Assembly (NCBI GenBank): GCA_032821775.1
Contig: JAVLRN010000013.1
Span: forward strand, 62,001-126,000
Source: Sanguinoderma infundibulare
Lineage: Eukaryota > Basidiomycota > Agaricomycetes > Polyporales > Polyporaceae
Length of the DNA: 64,000 nt
Direction of reading: 5' to 3'
Part shown: one piece after another, positions 10,212-23,788 of the stretch
Numbering within the stretch: position 1 is the first letter of the stretch
How the letters are laid out: every line of letters starts with the position of its first letter
Notes under the pieces: generated by a model
The model's database searches: none
What the model saw: the letters and a program-made list of their open reading frames with translations, nothing else
What the model was told of the DNA's origin: nothing
Position numbers and translations under genes: made by a program

Positions 10212-12352
10212 TCAAAGGCCGTCCAGGAACGCGACAATGTCCCTCTTCGACGCACCACCTTCCTCCCATTGCGAGTTAATAGCCTTGCTCATCGCCTCCA
10301 GCCTCACCCGCTTCGTCGCCCCGTCTTCCCCAAACGCCTTCTGCAGCACCTCCAGCGTCTCCGCCTTTACTGCATCGATGGTGCCAATGGGTGTATGGCC
10401 CGTGCGGTAGATGGGCTTGAGCCCGTGCCCGGTGCGGACCTCGAGGAGCTCGTAGCCGATCTCCAGGCGCTCAGAGCAGTGGATGGCGGACAACGGCTGG
10501 TCGCCGCTGTGCGGCCAGAAAATCCTGTTTGTGCCATGAGCCAAGTCTGAGGATGAGAGGTGCGACAAGACGGGACGTATACAGAGGTACTGCTGAAGAA
10601 ATCGCTTCGAGAACGCTGTTGTGCCCACCGTGGGTCACAAACCAGCCCATCACCTGTCATGCTTTCAATATCTCATGCATGTGAGCGTTGTAGTAGAAGA
10701 ATACGCACGGGGTGATCGAGGATGAGCTGCTGTGGCGTCCATGTAGCGAGCAGTCCTTTCCCATATGTATTCACTTTCTCCTTCACGTCATCAGGGATGG
10801 AAGACAATGGGGAGGCGTGACTCAGGATCTAAATGACCCAACCGTCAACTTCGATCAGTCCCTACAACTTCAGGGCTAGGGGCGTACGAAGGGTATGTTG
10901 AGCTCCATGACGACATCGAGGAATGCCCATACGTTTTCAGGTTTCGTGACTGGCCAGAATATGGTCCCAAAAGAGATCTATCCAGGTAGTGAGAGCTCGT
11001 GAACAGGCTGGCAGAGCCACGAAGGCCAGCGAACGTACGTAGAGGAGGGATTTCGGACCGGAGTTCTTGAGGGCTGTGTCGAGGAACTCCTCAATGGCGC
11101 TCGACGAGTCGGCGTTGTTCCTCTCGTGCGTCTTGGAGGTATCTTGCGAACCGCCGGACAACAACGGTCCACAGACGTACACCTTGCGGCCGCTCTCGCC
11201 ATACCACTTCCTCGTCATCGCGACAGCCTCAGGCTCGTAACATTCCGGGGTCGCCATGAGCATGCCATCCATCGCCAGCAAGGTCCTGTGGAATGCATTA
11301 CTGAATACGGTAGCGAATCATCCATCAGCAAGCAGACTCACTCGTATACGCGGGGGTAGACAACGTAGCCGAACTCGTCAGCGATCGGGAACTAGACCGT
11401 CAGGCTGTTAGACTCCGGTTCGCATTGCGTGCGCGAGACAGCAACTTCTCACCTCCTGTGGGTAGTACTCGTAGTCATACATCGGGGGTATAGAAGGCAC
11501 ACGAACGACCTCACCCTTCGGCTGGGATGTAATCTACCGTGCAACGTGAGAATGACACGAGAATCGAAGAAACCGAAGGTGACCGAGCACGATGCCCGCG
11601 AACCGACCTCGAGTGCGATCTCTTTGTATGATCGTCCCGATCGCTTTGCTTCCTCCTCGGCCTTGAGGCGGATATTGCCTTTGCCGCCGAGGCTTTCAGG
11701 GCTGAACATATAGAACGGTGCCGACGCGAGACAGGCTTGCCAAGCGTACACTTTGACGGCGTTACCGCAGAGTTCCCTGATGTAGTTGAACCAGTCGATG
11801 GCGATGAACTGTCAAGGCGGCATCAACGCCCGCATAGCAAACCGGCGCTACTCCATAATCAAAAACGCACATCCATAATTACGGCGTGAGGTTTTGGGAG
11901 TGGGGTGAGACGCGCGCCAGAACTTTGACAGAGGACCTCCTCCTCGGAGGCGAGCGCCTTCCAGATCCTCTGGAACTGTTCGTTGGAACGCTCCATTTCG
12001 AGGAACTGGATTTCCCCTTGAGAAATGACTCTGGATACGTGACATTTAGTATGCGCGCCCTTGCCCACTATAGTGTCACTTGCCTGATGCGTTGCGCGTA
12101 CTGCTCTTCGCCCGCCTTGAAGTTGAGCGCGAGCTCGATCTTGACACGCTCGTAGAACGCGTTTGTGGTCACGATGGTGACATCGACAGGTCGCAGCTTC
12201 ACCATACGAGCCAACAAGCTGGTAAGAGGGCGGGTGTGGCCTGCCAAAAGGCGTCAATGCCCATATACGTGAACCCAGCGGAAAAATACAAGACACGAAC
12301 CCCACGCTTCGTACGGGAGACCAACGACATGCTTTCGGTGGGTGGTGGCCAT
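10212..12352 (-). CDS. UDP-glycosyltransferase (GT1 family)
   Basis: This multi-exon gene is predicted to transfer a sugar from a UDP-sugar to a small lipophilic acceptor in the cytosol. The start at 12352 gives MATTHRKHVVGLPYEAWG. A first intron then joins to HTRPLTSLLARMVKLRPVD, the usual N-terminal acceptor-domain opening of fungal UGTs. Middle exons carry LLAMDGMLMATPECYEPEAV and a KWYGESGRKVYVCGPLL segment. The C-terminal nucleotide-binding domain shows ATWTPQQLILDHP, GWFVTHGGHNSVLEAISSAV and WPHSGDQPLSAI, the HGG-x-NS and following D-Q signature of the family. The product ends in KRDIVAFLDGL at 10212. About seven short introns are needed, and I saw no in-frame stop in the exons. The whole gene lies inside the inverted segment, so its orientation may differ between strains. 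The acceptor substrate cannot be predicted. Confidence 0.8.
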
Positions 12353-12756
12353 GACAGGTCGATGTGGTACAGAGGATGAGCCCAGGAATAGAGGAGCGAG
12401 CTCTGAGAGTGTTCTTTATATTCTCACAGCGCCGAGCAGGCGGCGGGTATGGTCCGCAAGGCTGAAGGCACCGTTGAAATACGAAGTGGGCTACCCCAAT
12501 CTAAGCCTTATGCCCGACTCGGAGACGACCGGGGTCTGCAGATAGCTGATAGCTGACGAACGAAGGTCTCCATAAGCGGTATCCATCTGCCAAAGGAGAT
12601 GAGTACGTCCAACTTACCGGTGTCTTGGAAACCACAAGGTCTTTTCTTTGCCCTAATCGCCTTCGCTGATCTTCCTATGCAGTAACCAAGTTGCCGCTCT
12701 TGGAGAAGAAGATAGATATAGACAAATGAATAGCGCACGAGTTGGGGACCTTGAGG

Positions 12757-13390
12757 TCACAAGTTCAATTTGAAGACATTCCAGGCTATCGAGAGACCAT
12801 ATATGTTCAAACTTTGTTGCCAGTAACGTTTGTGAGGGTCATATTGGCCTGGCGAGTCGACAGGGAGAGGTGTTTGTTGCAAGTCGCACACCGGACAGTT
12901 ACCGGTGGCGCCTTGTGTTTCTCGAATGTTGAACGGGATCGTGAACATCTGATTGGGAACCTCGTCCAAGCCTCGCGACATTCCCGAGCATGAGCTCTGG
13001 ATGAGGGACGTGTGGCTGCAATGCTTGTACTTGAGGCTCTCTTCGGCAGAAGTGGACTTGATGTACATATCGCGAAGGGTCGTGGCCAGTGCGTCGTGAG
13101 AGTCGCCAATGAACGGGGCGAGCCATCCATCAATGACCGCTGGAGGAAAACGCGTCAGTCGGCTTAATTTCCCGATCGTAGGCGGAATATCCGACTTAAA
13201 CAGGGGGCACGGATGTCAACGAGGGTCGCAACGTTAGATGGGACGCATACATACACTGTGCGACCTTCTTCAGTCCGGTATCGAGATGCGGCTGCTTTGC
13301 TGGGGGAGTGTCGTCGTGGAGGTACGAGTCTGCGGGCGTTTGGACATGGTGGTTGGAAAGAGCGAGCAGGATCAGCGCGACCCCCACTGG
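12757..13390 (-). CDS. Hypothetical two-exon fragment
   Basis: Two exons can be joined. About 13390-13260 reads ALILLALSNHHVQTPADSYL ... HLDTGLKKVAQ. Exon 2 (about 13140-12757) reads VIDGWLAPFIGDSHDALATT, then TCNK-type cysteine motifs (NCPVCDL), ending in IAWNVFKLNL. A hydrophobic stretch opens the first exon. No start codon is visible in frame; a stop precedes it, so an upstream exon would be required. A candidate with a hydrophobic segment (TLVCALVGFVVVFGG) lies near 13720-13800. I do not recognise the family. It may be a real small membrane protein or a degraded gene. Confidence 0.3.
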
Positions 13391-14391
13391 TCACGGTGGT
13401 AGTGCATCGCACGTCGGACATTGTCGGATTGAGGCCTGGCATGCAGACGAGTCTCGTCCCAGATCGGGGTGTCTTCGACCCCAGATCTTACAGTTTCTTT
13501 TCATTGCCATGTCTGCGTTCTTCCCTGTCATAGCACGTCCGCCAAACGCAATTGTGACCGTTGTAGGAACGAAGGAAGGAAGGGAGAATGAAAGAAACAA
13601 TGAGAGAAGAAGATGGAGTATGGTCAAAGTGGAAAGTGGACGACGCGTCCGCGTCATCCCCAAGCGCCTGATACGTAGGCGCAGCCACGCGACTGGTAAC
13701 CACCCTTCCGTATATATAAAACACGAAGTACCAAACTAGCGTGACCGCCAAAGACGACGACGAAGCCAACCAGAGCGCAGACCAGGGTCCTAGACGTCAG
13801 CCACCACAGTGAGAGTATCCTGAGATCGAGCGAGTCATATACAGGCGGTGAGCGACGAGGCCCACCCCAAGTCTTCTGCGGTTGGTGGTTATGGCTGGTC
13901 GTTCCTTCGAGAGGTGGTGAGCTTGACTGCCGATGTTGAACTTGAAGGATGATGTCATTGATGAGCGAGGAGTCGAGCATTGAGTGGCGGAACCGGGGAC
14001 CTGTGAAGGGGAAGAGGATAAGATACAATGGCGGTTTGAACAGGCGGTTGCGGTTTAAGTAGGTTGGAGGGAGAGGCGCGCAGGTCAGCCGCGCTTGAAA
14101 CTCCGCGCGACGCGGCGGACGATGATCATCCCAAAAAGGAAGGTCACGTCCAGCCGTGGACCGGATCGCCCGGATCGCTGCCCGCCGCCAAACGGCCACA
14201 AAGCGGGTCGACGCTGAGGTCGTTGTTGCGGCTGGAGGTGTACTTTCAGCAAGAACGCTGGGGAGGAAGATCGAGGGTGTGACGCACGACAGCGACTGCG
14301 ACGGGATGTTTCCCGACATAAAGCGATTACTGGCTTGAGACATCTGATACTTGTACTCGGGAGCACCGCCGGGGACAAGGATTCTCTCATC

Positions 14392-14847
14392 CTAAAGAGT
14401 CGAGGATTGGCTGCTCCCCATAGCCACGTCGAGCAGTTTGACATAATCCGGCGTGCCCAGCCCAGTGATCTAGACACACATCCGTCAACACCCCTGACCG
14501 CGTCCTCTCCACAGAACCAAGCGACAGAGACTGTGGCACGTACCGCGTCCCAACCAGGCATCGCCGGGCAGTCCGCTGTCCCGCACCCGATGTTGCTCCC
14601 CACGGTAATGTCGTTGAACACCCCCGCCTCCGCCGCCATCCCGTACAGGAGCGGATTGAGGAAGCCCAGCGGCGGCTTCCCCGCGCTCAGCAGCTAGTCG
14701 TTGACAAGCGCGACCAGACTCGCGAACATCGGGCTCGACGCGCTCGTCCCGAAGATCGGGAGGGGCTGGCCCGCCGTGATGATCTTGACGTCCCGGCCCT
14801 GCATCGCGACGTCGGGGAACGCGCGGCCGGTGGTGTTGAACCTGCCC
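14392..14847 (-). pseudogene. Sedolisin (S53) C-side half, broken
   Basis: Starting exactly at 14847 the minus strand reads GRFNTTGRAFPDVAMQG, then PLPIFGTSASSPMFASLVAL, GFLNPLLYGMA and GVFNDITVGSNIGCGT. After an intron it reads ITGLGTPDYVKLLDVAMG, with the natural stop TAG at 14394-14392. This is the C-terminal half of an S53 sedolisin with the catalytic Ser block (GTSAS) and the Asp-containing calcium-site segment (FNDITVGSN). A premature TAG interrupts it near 14696 (after LVALVND). It completes the fragment at 6227-6971: the joined codons at the break give DPGSLAGRFNTTG in frame. Upstream on this strand it is fused to Prp43 helicase sequence. Confidence 0.85.
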
Positions 14848-16665
<1,818 letters not shown>

Positions 16666-17025
16666 TAGTAAACCTTCGCCGGGTAATTCGACCAGCCGTT
16701 TGGGTCGACACCTTGGGCGGAGTCTGGACCCAAATGCTGGATTGAGCCTACTTCGGGGTGACCAGGGGATTGGCATGGGCACGCGACAAATGATGGGCGT
16801 CTGCGCCACAGACCTTCCTATTTGGGAGCTGACCGGTCTCGCTTGCAGTATGTGGACGATTTGGGATATTAACGTTCCATCATGTCTTTGTTCGCAATCT
16901 CCGTCTGATACCAACATGCTCTGTCTGTTTGCTGCGTAGGAATTGCAAACAGAGAAATCGCCTTGTGTTAGCTGCATACGGTCGTGCTTCAGCGTCTTAG
17001 CCTCGGCTGAACCTTGAAGGCCGTC

Positions 17026-17842
17026 TGAAATGCACCAGACCGTCCTCGTCTTCTCTCATCTGCTGCCGCATTACTTGTCGTGACACGCAACATCTGGTTA
17101 CGAGAAGATACTCATTCGATTTCAACCTGGCATGTCGAGTTTCCACTATTGCCCTTTCGGCGACGCTGTCCTACCTGGCCATCGGCCTCGGAGACAGTGG
17201 GACAGTCATCCTTTACCGCCACCTCGACCAGTCCATCTATTCATCCTCCGGCTCGCTCAGCACCCTCCCCAAACCTCGTGTCATCCACGAGTCTCCTACC
17301 GAGCCAATCACAGGCCTCGGCTTCCGCGAACCCACAGAGGAAACCCCCAATGTTCACCTTTTCATCGTCACGACGAATCATGTGCTCTGCTACCAGGCAT
17401 CTGGGACGGGGAGCGGAAGGATGCCAATCATTGTGCATGAAATCGGGGTCGGGCTTGGGTGCGCGATCATGGATTCTAAAGCGTAGGAGAGCGTTGTCAC
17501 AAGAGACGAGGCAATTTACTTGGCTGGGATCGAGAGTCGAGGAGGCTGCTTCGCGTATGAAGGTCACCTTCATTCTTTCGATGCTGCTCGACCGTGTATC
17601 GTTCTGACAACGTTGCAGGCTTGAAGTCCAGAATTCATACTCACCGCAATTACATCGTCATCGTCTCTCCACCATTTACGCCCTCTGCGTCCGCCGCCTC
17701 TGCGACAGTGCGGAACTTTGTGGCTCGGAATGTCGCGCCTGCAGGGTCGGACACCACGAAGGTTTCGGTGTTTGACCCGGAGAACAAGTTCGTCGCGCAT
17801 ACCAACACCTTCACCGAGGGCATGCGCGAGATCTTCTCCGAA
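17026..17842 (+). pseudogene. VPS11 fragment (copy B), inverted, N-terminal propeller part
   Basis: This stretch matches the minus strand of the intact VPS11 gene from an intron near 23030 to the exon reading REIFS near 22225, but lies on the plus strand. Readable parts include YRHLDQSIYSSSGSLSTLPK, GFREPTEETPNVHLFIVTTN, CFAYEGHLHSFDAARPC and VFDPENKFVAHTNTFTEGMR. An in-frame TAG at 17484-17486 replaces the Gln codon of KAQE, and more substitutions are seen than in copy A. It ends abruptly after ATCTTCTC at about 17840. It overlaps the propeller part that copy A keeps, so it is not simply the missing piece of copy A but a separate duplication. The intron sequence is retained. Confidence 0.85.
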
Positions 17843-17849
17843 CGGGCGG

Positions 17850-18629
17850 TCAGCACTGGTAAACGCGTGGATATGGGGATGGGGGACGGGGGGCACGTAC
17901 TGAAGCTGACGACGTCGTGGTGCGCGCGCAGCAGTGCACGACGTAGCGGGTGAACGCGTTGTCCTCGACGCTCCAGACGAGCTAGAGGGGCATCCGCGAG
18001 ACCTCCATGACCGCGTCAGTGGAGCCGATGGGCGCGCCGAGCAAGTCGAGCGCAGACGATGCGTCGGGGGTGAGGAGCACGCCACCTGCCGCGAGCCAGG
18101 CGACGATCTCGTCCTCGAGCTCCTTCACGAGCAGCTCTATGCGCGGGCCGGAATGGCGGAGCTGGCGCCGTATGCCATTCAGGCTCAGCGAGAACCGACC
18201 GGCGTTAGCGGACGCAGGCTCGCGCGCGGCGGGCACCGCGGCCGGGATGGGGCTGTTGCGCGCCAGGAAGTGGGGGAGGGGCTCGAGGAAGGTGGGGCGG
18301 CTGCTCAGGGTGGGGACGGCGAAGTCCTTGCTGGGCCGCGCGACGATGTGCGCGTTGCCCACGAATCGCGCTGCGAATATCATTCACGACCGCGAGCTCG
18401 GCCGGGTGTGCGAAGAGGGAGGAGGAGATTGGGGCCACGTACCGTTCTCTTTGCGCCGGACCAACCGCTTGCCCTCCTTGTCGTCCCGTCGGTTCCGCTT
18501 CACTGAGGTTGAGGGAGGGGCAGGTGCGGCGGGGGATTGCAGGCGCAGATGCGCGAAGCGGTCTGAGAGGCCGGGGTTTAGTAGAATGGCTGGGAAGGAC
18601 AATGGTATGGGTCCGCTGTCCACGTCCAT
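17850..18629 (-). pseudogene. R3H-type (R3H-associated) protein gene, broken
   Basis: Exon 1 starts at ATG 18629 (MDVDSGPIPLSFPAILLNPG) and ends in KRNRRDDKEGKRLVRRKENG before a GTACGT donor. Exon 2 reads FVGNAHIVARPSKDFAVPTL, then PRIELLVKELEDEIVAWLAA and STDAVMEVSRMPL. A TAG stop at 17984-17982 replaces an expected Gln, after which LVWSVEDNAFTRYVVHCCA continues. A one-base shift then leads to HHDVVSFS. The ending resembles the final helix-strand of R3H nucleic-acid-binding domains, and the basic N-terminal part resembles the R3H-associated region of fungal homologues. That family call is from memory of the pattern and is moderate at best. The 3' end adjoins VPS11 fragment B, suggesting the same rearrangement cut it. 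Confidence 0.5.
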
Positions 18630-19587
18630 GGCTGGAGACGTCGCTGGCGAAGCTGCCGTCCGGTCCGCCCAACATACCCTACCCAACATACTGCGTCACT
18701 CCCAGACCCTGCCCTCACCTTCCGGTTCCGAGAGGTCTAGCGCGTCCCAGTACGCATGGAAGACAATCCCTGCTAAGCCCAGTCCGGACGGCCCGCACTC
18801 GTTGGATGGCGTCATCCGCGGATACACGCAAGGTGCGCGGTAGCGGGAATGGAAACAACAAGGGCGGGAAGTTGGTGAGCTTGAGAGGGCAAGAAAGGCA
18901 AGGAGGCAGTGGGAGTTACAAGAGCAGAGGAGGGCCGCTCTTCGCGAGGCGAGGAAGGCGTGGCAGAAGGGCTAAGAACCATGGCGGCGAGATCGCGTTC
19001 TACTTTGCTGAGAGGGTGGGTTCGCTCCGTTCGCATCGTTGCAGCGCGTTGGCTCATATGTGGTTTTGTGTGTGCAGGCGCGAGAGCTGCAGGAGGAAGT
19101 GCAAAGGGAGCAGCTTAAACGCGCTCGAGAAATAGTCATGAGCAGTCGGTCAGTTTCTGGTGTTCAGCCCGGACATGAGCCTGATCCACTTACGTCCACA
19201 GTTCGGTGTCCCCGACCAGCGAAAGCATTGACTTGCACGGTCTCATCGTTGCCGAGGCTGTCGCCATATCGCGCAAGTATCTCGCGGAGCACTTGAGTTG
19301 TCCAGGGCCGCAAATGCGGGGCCAGTGTCAGCGGCCGGTGCCTGCTGAACAGCGTCCATATCGGTAGGAGCAGAGAGTGGTCGAATGGCGCGGGGCGAGG
19401 TTCAGATGCGCAGGTGAGGGATAGCATGAAGGCGCGTCATTCCGCCATTTCTAACTGATCATGATCGACAGCATCTTTGACGGCGCCCTTCGCCGGGCTC
19501 TGGAGACGTTGGACTATCGCAATCCCTTCAGGTCATCCAATCATGATCACCGCTGCCAAAGTCGACGTTTTTTTGGTCTCAGCGGAG
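18630..19587. other. Intergenic or remnant sequence, unassigned
   Basis: On the plus strand a charged, coiled-coil-like reading (ELERARKARRQWELQEQRRA, then after a possible intron ARELQEEVQREQLKRAREI) spans about 18860-19130 but contains an internal stop. On the minus strand 19164-19427 is open without a recognisable domain. Neither is supported as a gene. At about 19598 the segment duplicated as copy A begins (3' flank of VPS11). Confidence 0.35.
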
Positions 19588-19833
19588 CGCAACCCAGTCG
19601 GAGTCTCGGACAGGCTTCGCATCCACGTAGACGGAGTCTGATCGAGTTCACAAGGTCCATGGATCAACCATAATGACGATGTTGTACCCGTCTCGCATTC
19701 AATATAGAACATTGTAGGGGTGCGTTACGATTCTCCACCACGCACAGTATTGAAAGGAATGCCCATTCAGGTGCAGAAGTCGAATGTCCAAAACAAGCCA
19801 GAATTGCCCGTACCAAGGAATAACAGCGCGACT

Positions 19834-22800
19834 TCACGCCGCAACGTCCTCGACCCTGGACATGTTCAACGTGCCCCGACTGAACCCAGCGGCGAGCGCG
19901 CTGAAGCCGCCCTCGCGCACCTCGGCGAGGAAAAGGTCGTGCTGGTCCGCGAGCCGCTCGTTGTTCCGCCGGATCTCCCTGATCATGCCGTGCTCGCGCG
20001 CGCAGTTCGGGCACTCCGTCTCATTCTCCGCCAGACACCTGTCCGAACGACGGCGCTCAATTTTTTGTGCAAGAACGCGGAAAAAGAATGGGGAAAGTGA
20101 GGATTGGAGAGAACGTACCGCTGGTGGTAGCTGTGGTTGCACATGAAGTGCACAGCGGGGAGGTCGAGTCCGCCCTGGCAGGCGGAGCACTGTGTGACGT
20201 GGAAGACGCGCGGCCTGTCGGGGTCCGAGAGCTCCTCGACCTGGCGCACCTTCGCCTGTGTCTCCATCCGGTAGGACAGGATGAGTTGTTGGTCCTAAGC
20301 ACCGCAATCAACTTCTGGTAAAAATCACGCCAGGCGCAAGGGGGGGACGCACCATGTCGACCTCCTCCCGCGCGCTCTTGATGCGCGCCATCAGCCACTC
20401 CTTGACGAGCCCGACGCTCGCGACGCCGTTCCTGCTCAACACCTGCACGACGCTCACCGGCGGCATCATCTTCTCCTCGTCGATCACCTTCAGCACCCGC
20501 ACGACGTCCTCGCGGTGCTTCGCGAGCAGCGCCGGCGTGCTCGTCAGGAAGCGCAGCACAAGCGGGTAGAGCTGCGCCCGCCCCGGGCCGTATTGCCCGA
20601 GGCGGCGGACGACCTCTGCGCTCGCGTCCGTGTCGCCCTCCTGATGGCGGTCCATGAAGAACCGGACGACGTCCTCGTGCATGCTCATCCGCTCCCAGAG
20701 CAGGACGAGCCCGGGCGTGAAGCCACGCGTCGAGCAGAGCACGAGCGCGTGTGTCGGGTCGTACGGCAGGCGGGCGTTCTGCAGAAGCGCGAGCGCCTTC
20801 CCATCCGACGTGCGCGCGTCCGAGAGGTACAGCTCGAAAAGGGTGTTCCACACAGCGACCTGGTCGCGCTGCTCCGCCTGCTCGTCAACGTTCGGGTCTG
20901 CCTCGACCGGGAGCGGGTCCGCGGTTCCGTCCTCGACGGTCTGCCCCCAACGCTTGCGTGCGACGGTCTCGAGGAAGCGCACAAAGTGGTCCGTGTGATC
21001 GACGAAGTGCGCGAAGTAAAGACGGGGCGAGGGCCGCTTGACGGTCGGAGGAGGAGGAGGAGGCGGAGGAGCCTGCGCCTTCGTTGGCGAGGAAGCAGCT
21101 GGCGTGTCTGGCGGTGAGTCAGCTTGTCGTGACGGCTCTTGAACAGAGTCGCGACGAGTTGGCTCCGTTGGCTTTGATGAGTTGGGGCGGATTGTCGAAA
21201 GCGCGTGCTCGGAGGGCGAGGGAACGCTGGCTACCGACGCACGGTTGAGGGCGAGATACGACAGGTAAGACGGTGCTCCGCCCCGTTGCCCTGTCGGAAC
21301 GGCCTCTGGCTCATCGACCTCGACGCTTAACGGCGCCAGGCTGGTGCAGATGTCAATAAGGAGATCTGTCGTCTCTTCAGGAAGGTTATCCAGCATTGCT
21401 CGTCCGTATCGCGCCAGATTGCTCTCGGCCTGTACGAGTATCAACAGAATCACCGTGTGCAGATTACAACGGGACGTACAGCTTCCGCACCGAGTCTCCG
21501 CAGGTACATGAGCGCATCCTTGTAGTTGCCCGCGTCCTCGATCTGTATCCGCAGGTAGTCCTCGTGCCGCTCGTATTTCTTCGCGAGGTACGAGGCATGT
21601 TCGAAGTAGCCCGCTTGCCGACATACACGGATGGCCGTTTCGAGGTCAAACGGCAGTTCGTCCTTCTCGCCGTCCACGGACGTGCGCAGCGACTCGCGCT
21701 TGATGAAGCTGTCAAGGCGCGTCACATCCTTCAGCTTCGTGTATGTGTTCAGGAGGAGGGTGGTGTGGTCGGAATTGGCTATGCCAAGCGAATGCAGTTC
21801 TTGCAGGTACGTGACGAGGTTGTGAATCCGCTGGGCGTCCAGGAACTGCGACGAAGTCAGCTGTGGATTGGATCGACAAAGTGGGAGAAACGAGCGGTAC
21901 CTTGCGGATGACGTAGCTTGGCTGGACGTAGCGGATGGTCTGGATATACTGCGCCATCGCGCCGTCGTAGTCACCCTTGTTGTAGAGATGATCGCCATAC
22001 TGCTTGTGAATGTCTGCGATGTGCGACTCGTCCAGCTTCTGCGTATCGGCGATGTTGAGCGCGAGGAGGTACAGGCTCTTCCTGTACAGCATGTCCAACT
22101 TTGCAGACGTCGGCTTCTCCTCCAGGCATATCAGCTGTTCGCCATAATTGTCAGGCATAGGTTTTACAAATGCAGGTGCTGCAAACGAACCGTGCCGGTA
22201 TTCGAGAGTACATAGAGCTTTCCCCACGCCGAGAAGATCTCGCGCACGCCCTCGGTGAAGGTATTGGTATGCGCGACGAACTTGTTCTCCGGGTCAAACA
22301 CCGAAACCTTCGTGATGTCCGACCCTGCAGGCGCGACATTTCGAGCCACGAAGTTCCGCACTGTCGCAGAGGCGGCGGATGCAGAGGGCGTAAATGGTGG
22401 AGAGACGATGACGATGTAATTGCGGTGAGTATGAATTCTGGACTTCAAGCCTGCAACGTTGTCAGAATGATACACGGTCGAGCCGCATCGAAAGAATGAA
22501 GGTGACCTTCATACGCGAAGCAGCCTCCTCGACTCTCGATCCCAGCCAAGTAAATCGCCTCGTCTCTTGCGACGACGATCTCCTGCGCCTTCCAATCCAT
22601 GATCGCACACCCGAGCCCGGCTCCGATTTCGTCCACGATGGTTGGCGTTCCTCCGCTCCCCTTCCCAGATGCCTGGTAGCAGAGCACATGATTCGTCGTG
22701 ACGATGAAAAGGTGAACATTGGGGGTTTCCTCTGTAGGTTCACGGAAGCCGAGGCCTGTGATTGGCTCGGTAGGGGACTCGTGAATGACGCGAGGTTTGG

Positions 22801-23788
22801 GGAGGGTGCTCAGCGAGCCGGAGGAAGAATAGATGGATTGGTCGAGGTGGCGATAAAGGATGACTGTCCCATCTCCGAGGCCGATGGCCAGGTAGGAGAG
22901 CGTCGCCGAAAGGGAAATAGTGGAAACCTGACATGCCAGGTTGAAATCGAATGAGTACCTTCTCGTAACTAGGCGTTGCGGGTCACGACAAGTAATGAGG
23001 CAAGAGAAGACGAGGACGGTATGGTGCATTTCATTCACACAGGTAAGGCGATGCGTTGTCCTGTCGAGATGTCCCTCCTTTAACGGCTGGTGACAAGACT
23101 AGCTCGCCCGATGTTTTGGACACATCACTCTCTCCTCGCTCTTTGCAGGTTTTTCTTTCTGGGTCGCCGCCGAGACAAGAATCGTAGCAGATTATAACTT
23201 ACGGGATGAGGTCGGCTACCGCTCTGCACTTTCGCGGAACGAAGCAACACGGGTCCACCTGTCTTCTTGTCGAGTGTTTGCAAATCCCAGACCTTCAAGA
23301 AAGGATGTCGAGCGGTATCTTCTTCCTAAGATGCGCAGGGATTCTCAGTGCACAGGGTGATGAATTGAGACGCATACAACGTACCCCAAGCGTAATTAGG
23401 ATGCCCCTCTGCTCCGCCATATGCGTCACTCGCCCGCCCGTATGCGCAATCCAACTCTTGGCAATCTCGAAGTCTCGGGTGAGCAGATACACACTTCCAT
23501 GGATGTCTGCGACTACAAGGCCGACGGACGACGCGACGATGGACGAGATTTCTGGAGTTTTCTGCGAGCATCGGTCAAGGGCGCGACGAATGGGGGAGGG
23601 GGGTAGAGTATGCACAGTACCTGGAACACCTCCGGCGGACTTCCGAGGTCGTGTACGTCCTTGACCCGGACCTCATCGAAGAATGGGAATTGTCTCCACT
23701 GGAAGGATGGTTGTGGGGGAGAAGAATGCGGAATAGGGAAAAGACATACTGCTGGTGCGGCAGCGTTCCCTGCTGGCTGCTGTGCCAT
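19834..23788 (-). CDS. VPS11: Vps11, core subunit of HOPS/CORVET tethering complexes (intact copy C)
   Basis: Vps11 is a shared scaffold of the HOPS and CORVET complexes that tether endosomes and vacuoles before SNARE fusion. The ATG at 23788 gives MAQQPAGNAAAPA (exon 23788-23750). Exon 2 (23698-23621) reads WRQFPFFDEVRVKDVHDLGS, and exon 3 begins at 23561 with KTPEISSIVASSVGLVVADI. The propeller continues with HPFLKVWDLQTLDKKTGGPV and GLGDGTVILYRHLDQSIYSS. The alpha-solenoid shows QYGDHLYNKGDYDGAMAQYI, LDSFIKRESLRTSVDGEKDE and ARYGRAMLDNLPEETTDLLI, followed by a proline-rich insertion (PPPPPPP near 21050-21070). The C-terminal RING-H2 finger is split by an intron: CSACQGGLDLPAVHFMCNHS then CPNCAREHGMIREIRRNNER. 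The stop is at 19834. Length is about 1,000 residues, near that of other Vps11 proteins. About eleven introns are needed and no disruption was seen. This is probably the functional copy. It shares a ~0.6 kb divergent promoter region with the next gene. Confidence 0.92.

Noticed and set aside
17026..17842. Fragment B considered as the missing 5' end of copy A moved away by the inversion.
   Set aside because: Fragment B overlaps the propeller region that copy A still has, it lies outside the 6972-14847 inversion and is more diverged, so it is a separate duplicate.
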